From positions 68,837-126,574 of the forward strand of contig JH153470.1 in the NCBI GenBank assembly GCA_000226015.1: 57,738 nucleotides of DNA. Reading direction: 5' to 3'. Shown piece after piece: positions 25,066 to 35,700 of this stretch. The position numbers were made by a program, and so were the translations under genes. The number at the start of each line of letters is the position of its first letter. Within the stretch, counting starts at the first letter, position 1. Origin of the DNA: Mnemiopsis leidyi (taxonomy: Eukaryota > Ctenophora > Tentaculata > Lobata > Bolinopsidae). The notes under the pieces are model-generated. The model was not told the DNA's origin. It did not search any database and saw only the letters and a program-made list of their open reading frames with translations.

Positions 25066-25427
25066 ATATAAATAAAGAATCGAATTAATTGGCCACAGTT
25101 GACGTCATTAACTCAATCAAAACCATAGATAAGTCAGANNNNNNNNNNNNNNNNNNNNNNNNNNNNNNNNNNNNNNNNNNNNNNTTGTGATAGACATAAT
25201 TATATTTTCAGTGTGACCATGAAACACAGTGTATGTTCGAAAGCTTACAAATAGTCACTGAAACATGAGCGTTTCATTTGGTACAATACTTCGATTGTGT
25301 TACATAATCTATTAATATTATCGTGATATCGCAAAATAAAACTTAAAGTGGCATAAGAAATATAAATAAAGAATGAATTAATTGGCCACAGTTGCGCATT
25401 AACTCAATCAAAACCATAGATAAGTCA
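25066..25427. repeat. Direct duplication flanking an assembly gap
   Basis: The ~70 bases before the gap (ATATAAATAAAGAAT, TTGGCCACAGTTG, CAAAACCATAGATAAGTCAGA) return almost unchanged at 25359-25427. TGTGTTACATAATCTAT also appears on both sides (24855 and 25300). Either a real tandem duplication or two haplotypes joined end to end by the assembler. Confidence 0.6.
25139..25184. other. Assembly gap (46 N)
   Basis: 46 undetermined bases. They fall exactly at the end of the sequence that is repeated after the gap, which suggests the gap and the duplication have the same cause. Confidence 0.99.
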
Positions 25428-26666
25428 GATAAGCATATTGAATTAAATATCAAATTGACATCATACTTCGGAGTAATACTCTGATAGTGATACGTACGCC
25501 GCGCAACGGTGATAAACTCACAAATATATATTCAGCGTAGAATAACTTTGGCAAAAAAGTATTAGAGATGGAAAAAATCAACCAAAAAAAGATAGATAAT
25601 TGCCTGAAAATAGTCTAAAAATGAATGTCACAAATTGGGACCATTTAAGCTGCTATTGATGAAACATAATTTTAGAATTCCTCTATCAGTTAGGGTGTTA
25701 TTGAGCCAAATCGTCAAAAGGTACTGCTCGTTAAACATATATTTTTCACAATCTCAAAGCACTACCAATTTCAAAACGATATGATAATTATTAAAAATGT
25801 TTATCAATAAAAACGCAGAAAAGGGTACAATTGGACAACAAGCTTGCACACTGCCGATATATAGTGCAGTTAAAAAGGCTTCGACTGCTTAAGCTCAATT
25901 TAGTTTATGCGAATATTTTGACGACTGTGTATTGTTTTGATCCTTCTATCACAAAGAACAGTGGTTTTCATAATTTAAGAATTCTCGCTTCTCGCTCGGG
26001 ACTAATCAAACTACTGATCATACACTTTTCTCATGATGACCTTCTTCAGTGTGCACAGGGTTAAAACACAAGTTTACCCAAATTAATATTATCTCAAGAA
26101 CATGTTACTATGTGATATCTTTTTATTTCATTGTTATGTAATTTCTTTGATCCTCTCGATAGACGGCTGCCGGGCAGCTACGCCCGTCGCCCAGTTACAC
26201 AATATCTATGACAGAGCACCATGAGACAATGACGTTAGTAGCGTGGCCAGTTTTTCAGTCACATCAAAAAAACTTTGGGTTAAGTACCGCTGTGTAGCCA
26301 GGGATCTCCTGATCAGGATGGCATAAATTTTTAGAGAAATGGGTGTGTCATTCGTATAAGTAGTTGGGTACATACAAATTTGCACAGGATACACTTGCCG
26401 TGGTGACGAATTTATCGGCAAGTAACGTGACTCAGGGGTTGTCGCGTGATCTTGTTAGGCTTACCAATGCCCCAATCAGGGAAAGAACTGCTCTCGAGCA
26501 AGCTTCTCAAATGGTGACGAAGGCAGACCACATTGATGGTTGATTAGAAACGACAACTGCGCCCAATTAATTTACTTTATTATCAAGATCAAAGTCGATA
26601 CAGCTAACAAGTAGGACATAACTTCGTCCACCTCTGCTTCGTCCATAGCCAGGTCTTCCGCAGCCT

Positions 26667-26900
26667 GATACTATATTTGGGGTTAGAATCGGCACAAAAA
26701 ATATTTATGTTTTTATCAACCTGATACTATATTCGGGGTTAGAATCGGCACGAAACATACTTATATTTTTATCAACCTGATTTTATTCTTATTTCATCAC
26801 GATTTCCACTGATAGTCGATTCAGAAAATCCATGGACCGGCACCGAGACGGATCGGGTGAGATCGGGATCATAGCCGACTTGGTACGGTGCCGGTCCAAG
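26667..26900. repeat. Two ~54-bp direct repeats and a GC-rich inverted repeat
   Basis: CCTGATACTATATT(T/C)GGGGTTAG and the following AATCGGCAC are repeated at 26665 and 26719. Downstream, GGACCGGCACCG (from about 26834) pairs with CGGTGCCGGTCC (to about 26897) around a loop of about 40 bases. Possible remains of a small transposon. Confidence 0.5.
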
Positions 26901-27603
26901 AATTTTGTGATTTGACTTTCAGTAGAGATCGTTTCCGTTCAAACATCTGCTCCGTACACATAATATAACTTGGTCGATTCTTCAGCTTACCCATAACAAC
27001 ATTACATGCCCGTTACCAATCAGTGCTCGCTCGAAATGAGGACCTGAAAAAGGTTCCCTCTCCACTCCCTCAGATTATTTCAGTAACCAATCTTTGTGAT
27101 AACCAGACTTTAGAGTTTAAGAAGCTTATTTTTATTTCTGGCACTAGCAAACTATATAAATTTGGTAACAATTTTACATGCGACTTAACAGGTAGCTTAT
27201 AGTCTTACATCACTTATTTTTCTATAATTTTGCCATAGCAAAAGATTTAGCATACCTTACCGGCCCTGATTATTCAGTCAATCGGTTGGCCTTTTTTAGC
27301 TCAAATTTGAGCTTTTTCTCGTTGTTCCTAATTAAGATGAAGTCTGTGACACTCAGAAAGAAAAAACAGATATATAGAAGATGATATTGAACAAGTAACA
27401 ACATTCCATTACTCTTACATATTGTCAGTCAACTTTACAGCATAAACAAGCTTTACACGGTAATTTAACCTTTAAACTTCCTAAATCATGTTTCTTTCAA
27501 AAGTAGTTTATTAGCATGAATGGCTGTTTATCGGTTATCAGCAAAGAAATTTCGAAATATTGTTCATTTTACAATAAATGAGCAGGAATCATTCTCCGCG
27601 ATT

Positions 27604-29394
27604 TCAATGTTTGTGTTTGCCAAGTAATGCTCTCCTTTCTTCATCTTCCTCTCCTATATTTTCTTTATAGAAGAGTCTGAGACCAACACAAATTAGAAAT
27701 GCTATTAGACACATACCTGACAAAACCTCCGCCGTCGCTGAAAAATTTTTAGGTGATCATAAAACTTCTCTGTTGAAATTTTTTGATGGATTTAATTTTA
27801 CTTTTCGCCAAGATTAGAATTTTGATATATTAATTTTTCCCGAGTATTAAACTTTGACACATGCAACATGGAAATGTTCAAAATAACCAAGTACTGAAGT
27901 ATTTATATCTGTCAGAAAGCAAAATGATCGATATAACCTATTTTTGCAACCTACTTGAAAACGACAAATAGTCTGTCATAGTTCCAGCGATGAAAGGTCC
28001 CGAGTAGTACATGGAACAATATCCAAGTATCCACACTCCCGTTATATTCGTCACGATCTTCGGAGAAAGCATACCCCTTTCCTGCAACTAAATTATCAAA
28101 AATTAAAATCATGTTAGCTGTCCGATTAGCCCTCAGGTCAATTAGCTATATCCACGATCGGTGATCAAAAGTACCTGCATAGGAGATTACCTGCATGTTT
28201 AAAAGAGCTCTGAGGGTAGCAATGGTCATGAAAGGGTCTCCAATACCAGCAATAAAGACACCAGGGTATGCCAGTATTGGACTGAGATTGTAAATTGCTA
28301 GCAGTGATTTAGGAGGAAAGGTCAACAGTAATCCCATCATAATACAAAGAGCTCCGATTCCCATAGCTGTGAATTGGCTAATAATTTTTTTCTGCAGGAT
28401 AAAACCAATACTGGTGCTTCCTATTGCCATACCAACTGAGACTAGTGTGAGTACAGATCCGCCATACGAAATAGACTTTTGGAATTCCTCTTTCAGGTAG
28501 GGTGTTATTGTGACCTAGAAAAACATCATTAACATCCTGAGGCAATGTTACTTGCCTATAATAATTATTTTGATATAGAATTTTAGTCAATTGTCTTCAC
28601 CTAATCAGATCAATCTTTTTTATTTACTGGAAACTGAAATTGTTGTATCTTATCTCGCCTACCTGAAGAACTCCATAGTTTGCGTTTATCAGCATCGTCG
28701 CTATCATTGGGATTATCAATAGCTTTGTCAAACTCGTTTTTGAAGATTCAAAGTCCATCTCTTCCTCATTAAAACTATCGTCCTGGGTGGACAGATAGGT
28801 TTTGGTGCTTGGGAGTGCAATGACTGTAATAGCCGCCACCAAGAGAGCCACGCCAGCTGTAAACGAGTAGGCTATCTCGTAACCAAAGTGATCGTACAGG
28901 AAACAGCCAACAGCCTCTGCAACGCCATGTCCGGTGAAATATCCCATATTGACTAGGCCATTAACCATGTCGAACTCATCAGAGAGATTTGCACTGATGA
29001 AGTCGATTGGAACCAAGGTGCAGACGAACGCCATGCATCCCTGAAGTATTCTCATGGCGATCGAGATGGCTATGATTGCGTTTGTGTCTGAGAGACGATA
29101 AGAAAATCCCGTTATCAGTGCAACTGCCATCCATCCAAAAAGTACGGATATTAAGATGGATTTGGATGTGAATTTCATCATCGCTTTTTCTGTTAGTCTG
29201 CAGATAAACATTAAGGCAAAACCGATGAATGCACATGAATCAATAAGACCATATATTTTTCCCGGAACGTTTTTCTTAGCAAAGGCGTCTGCCAAAAATC
29301 CATATCGTATCGAAATACAGACACTGCACGAGTGCGCATTCAGCACCAGGGCGAAGATTGTCAACCATTTCCTTGCTGTACTGGCATTCCTCAT
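27604..29394 (-). CDS. SLC18B1-like MFS transporter, array copy E
   Basis: Exons 29394-28663, 28514-28191, 28081-27955 and 27737-27604 join in phases 0, 0 and 1 to give 438 residues, with no frameshift. Closest to D: both have the shortened loop with EEEMD and the tail ending in KH. Family marks MRILQG, LYDHFGYE and YYSGPFIAGTL are present. The patch after MRILQG is CMAFVCT. Introns are the shortest of the array (110-220 bp), so this may be the least disturbed copy. Predicted 12-helix membrane antiporter, substrate unknown. Confidence 0.9.
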
Positions 29395-29788
29395 TTCTTC
29401 CTTTTTGTTGCTAGAATATGAGATTAGATCATGCAGAAAGTACGATCACAGAAATCATGGACACAGAAATAAAACATTGTTATTGATATAGACTGTTAGT
29501 CGTGGTTACTCTCAGATAAAGGAAGAGTGCAAAAAATGAATGATTCTACACAATGTGTGGAATTACATGAATATCGAATGACTTGGTGGCTATTTTACTA
29601 GTAGAGTAGTCACTACTCCAATAAGTAAAATATTGGCCTATTAAGGGGTTTAAAAACGAAAATATTATGTTTTTAAACTTTTGGACGAACATACATGCCA
29701 TTTTTCATTGAATTTCTACAATTAACCATGATTACAATCCCCTGCTTTAATGTTCAACCCAACTAACTGACCCACCAATCTAGCAGCC

Positions 29789-32700
29789 ATGTTAAAACTG
29801 GCTCGTCTGGCTAACCCTGCATTCCTACAACACAGCATAAGACTCCCCACTCTTCAACAGTCCACTAGTTCCCATCTCCCCTCTTCTTCCCCTAATGCGG
29901 AGTATGTCCCTCTCCTGCCTGAGGGTACTAATAGGAAGATATTCCAGCGAAAACCTGCCGATCCGAAACAGAGACAACGATTTGTGGAGCTCAAGAAGGA
30001 TATTATTTAGTGAGTATTGGCGGATTATCATTATCATTATCAATCGTTCTATTATCGAGCTTTACGTTTATGCCAATACGCCATTGTTACTTTATAAAGT
30101 TTATATCATAATTATGATTTACCGTACTAATTCAAACCCTTTGATTAACCTTAAAAGCTTAAAACCTACAATTGATACTGTTTTCAGTTTATCAAAATGC
30201 AAAGATTCAGAAAACACAGCTTATAGGCTCCAGCGGTACATCCTAGAAAACCCAACATCTCATTACGTCTCCTTGCAGTGTATACAGCAGATGTCAATAA
30301 CATTCGCTTCTACGGTATGGAAGTAATGTGGTATTGGTATTTTTGATTTAAGTTTATAATTATCATACTATCCTGCTTATTGTGGACCACATTTAATTGT
30401 CAATTCTACTGTAATTTTTAGTTTGACTTGTTGGTAAGAAGCTTAAAAGGAAACTTCCGACTTCAGTGTTCAGACATAAGTTAGAGAAAATTTCGCCGGA
30501 CATAATGGTTTGTTTGAAAATTTCAATGCTATGTGGTAACGATAAGCAACTAAGCTAGCTTAATCTTTGTCAGTCATGTATAAATCAAAATTTTCCAAGT
30601 ATGGAAGTATCCTTACTACCGATAAGCAATAATACGATAAGTTACTTTATTAAAATTCACGGGGTCACGTGGTTTTCCCTCCTCCAGGGAGATGTGGACA
30701 GATGTCGGGAAATGTTGGATCTCGCCCAGCAGCTGGTAAGGAACAGGAAACTCAACTCCGTCCAGGATACCAATCATGCTAGGATTGTGGTCAACTACCT
30801 CTTCTCTCTCATGAACTGTCCGGACAAGAGTCGCGGAGTACAGGTTTGTGTAATGTAAATGTAAGGTTTTGTTACCTGATGTGAAGACCGGAAAGGACGT
30901 TTATAGATTGTGAAACGTTTATAGATTGTGAAACGGAACTGAATTGTAGCTGGTGCCTGGTCCAACAAAAATATCAGATTATAGAGATTTTAATCATAAA
31001 AGTGTTAATTTAGGGATATTCTACTTTAACGCTAGTAACATGTACCTACTAACTAATTTTAGTAAACTATGAGGTGAAACTCATCTAAAAACCTCAAGTA
31101 GTTTAATCAAATGTTATTATTCTATGAAATATTATTTATGACAATATTTTGCTACTTGCATCTCATTACAGGGAGTGAGAGAATTTTACGAAAAAGTTAA
31201 AGATCAACAGCGCAAATACCACCCAGTAGTATTAGACGGTCTGTCCAAAGTTTTGATGAGCTTTGGAATGACACGAGAGGTTTATCTTAAGCTTGAGGGC
31301 TAAAATATACCATAGATTGACCTTTCATCTAATGATTTACAGCATAGAATTCAATTCTGTCAAAACGTGGCTAAAAAGTAGAAACTCCTTGTTCCTCATT
31401 AATTTAATATATTTGTAGTAGCAGCGATGGTTTTTTAATCTCATAACTGTTCTGATTTGAGTGTTACTTTTCTCTGTACGACTAAGAAATGCGATCTTTT
31501 AGGAAACTTTTTAGTCGAAATAATTTTGAACAGACACGTTCGTATTCATTCATTAATATTATATAATTACCTATAGTTTACTGAGATTCTGAAAATGCAC
31601 ACGTAGTGTACATTTCCAACAACACTAGGAGAGGATAATAGAGGAACTACTGTTCAACAATCTTTGCAAAAAGAAACCGAGAAGTACTAGACCCTGTCAC
31701 TACCCTAACAGTCCCGTTTCTGTCTGACCGATGCACGGCCAAGATCAAGGAGGCTGCTAATTCCCTACAAATCCCAGTTCGTGTCGGTACAACACCCGGC
31801 AAAAAATGATTGACATACTCACCACTTCAAGGGCCACTCGATAAAAAGACGTGTCCCAACAATAGTCAATAACTGCCGCGCCTGTCTTGCATTGAACAAC
31901 AGTTACGGAAATTAGATTGATATGAACGTAGTTTACGAGGTAAAGTGCAGTTACGTTGAATGCCAACAAAGTGGTATAGGAATCTACAACGGAAAAACGT
32001 ACATAACGATTGGAATTTGGTGATCGATCGGCAAACAACCCAACTGCTGAACATGGTAGAAATAAAATTTACTGGAGGTACTGACAAGACCCGAAAATTC
32101 TAACCGAAATTTTCGGTTAAAAAGAAATTTCGGGTAGGAAAAATTTGAAAATGGCGTGTTTCAGTCAATTTATTTATCCCGCAAAGATTTTCGGTTTGAA
32201 ACAAAATCACGGAAAAATGTAGAAAATGGCTTTTTTAAACGTTTTTTTTTGTCTTGAAGTCGAATAAATTTTCGGTTTGAAAGAAATTCGTGGAGGAAAA
32301 TTCTGAAAATTGTCTGTTTTTCAGTTAATTTTTGTCCAACAGAAATTCCCGGTTCAGAAAAATCGCTCGTCTTAAAGTGATTTTCGGTTTGCAATAACAA
32401 TTTGCTATAAAAATTTTGAAATTGGCTTACCTTTCAGCCGATTTTTTGTCTTGAAGTTCAAGAAATTTTCTGTTTGGAAAGGAATTTCGGGAGGAAAATT
32501 CTGAAAATTGCTTGTTTTCAGCCTATTTTTGTCCAACAGAAATTCCCGGTTTGGAAAATCGCTCGTCTCACAGTGATTTCCGGTTTGAAATGAAAATTTC
32601 CGGAAAAATTTAGAAAATGGCTTGTTCTTTGGCCAATTTTTTGTCTTGAAGTTCAAGAAATTTTCTGTTTGAAAAGAAATTTCGAGAGGAAAATTCTGAA

Positions 32701-35700
32701 AATTGCTCGTTTTTCAGCCAATTTTTGTTACTAAAAAAGCTCAGTACCCGAAAGAAATGTTTTTCTTCATCTATGCTGCTAAATCCTACAAGGACATGCC
32801 TCATGCACACTACGCCACACACCACCAAGAGGGCAATCCCAAACTCGAACGTTCTGTCTTACAACAATCAACATGCATCGACTACAGTAGATAGGAAAGT
32901 TAAAGAAGCCCGATTCATTTTAAAGAACAAATCGGACTTGAACGATCGCGATGGGCAGATTAAGCTCAGAAAATATTGAGTGTAATCCAGCTTAATTTGC
33001 AACACGCCTTTTATACCCCTGCCTTATCTAATGGAAATATTTTATCTTTTTTCTTTATGTGAATTTAGTCGCCGTTAAGTGCATTTTATCTGATTTGCAG
33101 ATACATTTTATCAGATTTGAAGATACATCAGCAAGGACTATGACATTTCTTACTTCCATTTAATCATGTGTTATCTACAAACTTTTAGAGTGAGGAAAAT
33201 ATGAACAAATTTCATCAGTACATACGTAACAGCTACGTGTGCATTTTCAGAATGAATACGAACGTGTCCGTTCGAAATTATTTCGAGTAAAAGTTGCCTA
33301 ATTTAACATAGTCCAATTTCAGGTGGACGAATTACTAAAGTTAGCTCCGTCGACCGAGATTCAGTCTCCCTCAGCCGTGTTGCAATTAGCCGACTCTCTG
33401 CTGGAGCGAGGTTTTGTGGGGGACGCTGCTCGTCTCCTTGACTCCCACTCTGACTTTGTGGACATGAGAATTCTTAACGCTGACCAGTATGCCTTATTGG
33501 TAGGTTGTCACGAAAATTTCTCGTGGGATATGTCTATTAATCTATTTATAATGGTTTCTGTATGTCTTATAAATGAGTGAATGTTTTGAATTGAGTTCCA
33601 CAACATTTTGAAACTCAGTTCAGTATAACTAGTCTAGCATTTGCACCGTTTTTAATTTGATTAATGTTTTAATTTGTGCGTGTGTGTGTGCATTGTGCAA
33701 CGTGTTCGTTCTTTTTTTGACTAGTTTTTTCTGGTGCACGATTTACGTTTGAGAGAGGGGCAGAAATATTTTTGTTGAACTCATTTTATTATTTATCTCT
33801 GATCTACACACAAAGCTTGTCGACTTTCAGAGGCGGGTCAGAGCCCCTATATGTTAATAAGTACATTTTGTTAGTCATTAACTATGTATTATATGATATT
33901 TTGTAATGAGGTTCGTCAGAACCTCGCTCCACCGGCACCTTCCGGTTCCAAAAAAATACTATGACAATTCAAAACCAGAATTTTTCAGGCCAAGGTGTTA
34001 ACCGGTGTATATGGAAGACCTACGTACAAACAAATATCTCGATTTTGCCGAGAAAATTCAAGTGAAGTGAAAAACTTTGCCCACTTCCCTATTCCCCTGT
34101 CGAAGAATTTGTCACTTTGCCGAAACTATGAAATAGTCCTGCACGTGGCAGCGAAACGCCAAGTTCGCAAGCTTTTCAGGGTGAGTTGCAAGTAGCCCGG
34201 CAAGTTAATTGTTTAGTTGAATATATAAGCAGATATAGGTCATATTAATATAGCTGAGTAGAGTTTATTTTGTTCATTTTTAGATATTTTGTAAGCTTTT
34301 AAGGTTCTTTGGCTAGTAAATTTATTTGAAAAACAAGGTCGAGGGAAAAGCTGCTCAACTGATCCTTATCGTTATTGTATCGAGCACCAACGCGTTATAT
34401 CTTAAATTTCAAGTTATAAGCACGATTGAGTGAACAAAATCATGTTGGAGGTCTAAAGGTAAACTAAGTCGGCATCCATAATAGCATGATAATGTAGCAC
34501 ACCTTCTTGGGACCTGGGGCATTACTGAAACTTACAATACTCTTGTAATAATACCGCAAGCATCAAACGAACACAGGCACTAACGAAATGGAACGAATAT
34601 ATACACTGGCTAGCTCAGAAAAGCTGAACACAGATTTTACTCGTCATATACAACAAGATGCCTTTTCGAACTCTACTTCGGCGCAAATCAGGGAATCTTT
34701 TCGAACACAACTAATAATGCTGTACTGAACGAGTTAATAAATGACTACGGCTAGATATCTCGGTTGGTACGGCGCTAATTCACGATTGTCAGGTATGAAA
34801 CCAGTTTTTGTGATAAGGGTCGCGCAATTATGTCAGGGCCACTCAACTATGCAGTGGGGGTTATGTATCCGGGAAACCGGACAAACGGATCCTAACTCTG
34901 TATTCAATCGTCAGTACACATTCCATACGTGCACCAATGGGTTCACCTTAATTTCCAAGTGATTATGTGACTGAGATAAATGGACAGGTGAACAAATTAA
35001 CGTTGGATGAGCTTATATAATTTAGCGGTCATCATGTTACAAACCCTCCGCGGGATTACTCATTATTGCACCAAGTCTCCAAGCTTACAGTACAACAAGT
35101 AACAAACAAGCTCCTACAAGCTACTCGATTCTGTATTTATAACAGTATAGACTATTTTGGATTTTGGGGTTTTCAAATTAATACTAACTCAGTTTGACAG
35201 ATCTGCCAAAATTTATAGTCTGCCAAAATCCTATTTCAAACACTTGAAGATTAAAAGTAGGTGCCCGTAAGTTATTTGTCACCTCTTCAAATACTCTTCT
35301 TCTCACTCTTCAAATACTCTTCTTCTCACTCTTCAAATCAGAGGCAACATTTAAGTGCGGTGAGTGCGATTTCGCACAATTTCCAGTTCTCCGCACAATC
35401 CGCACAATTCTATATTACCCGCATAATTCCGCGTATTTTTGTTTCACCGCATATTTTCGCATATTTTCCCAAAAATCGCACCTGATCGCATGAAAACCAA
35501 AATATTTGTTATTGCATTATGGTTTGAAAATGGGACCTTTTCGTCTCAAAAATTGGGACATTTTGGTTTCCACGTGCTAAATGGAATTTGGGACGTTTTC
35601 GTACCTTAAGCCAATTGGAATCTGGGCCGTTTTCGTACCTTGCTGATCGGAATGTGGGACGTTTTCGTCCTTGCTGATCCGAATCTGGGACGTTTTCGTC

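Larger units (their letters stand above)
23291..27603. other. Intergenic between transporters D and E
   Basis: No gene seen in about 4.3 kb. It contains a dispersed repeat (24278-24780), short GGGTCCCATTAGG / GGGGTGCACTTTTGGGC repeats at 24930-25040, an assembly gap with duplicated flanks, and a tandem duplication at 26667-26776. A minus-strand fragment near 26590-26665 reads QAAEDLAMDEAEVDEVMSYL, perhaps a decayed coding piece, but it has no supported exon borders. Confidence 0.5.

Noticed and set aside
26206-26421. Minus-strand open frame between transporters D and E
   Set aside because: No homology, no splice signals and no composition change; chance length in AT-rich DNA.
34741-34962. 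Open frame MTTARYLGWYG... in intron 6 of the helical-repeat gene
   Set aside because: No recognised domain, no splice sites around it and no repeat relation seen; probably chance or a decayed transposon piece.
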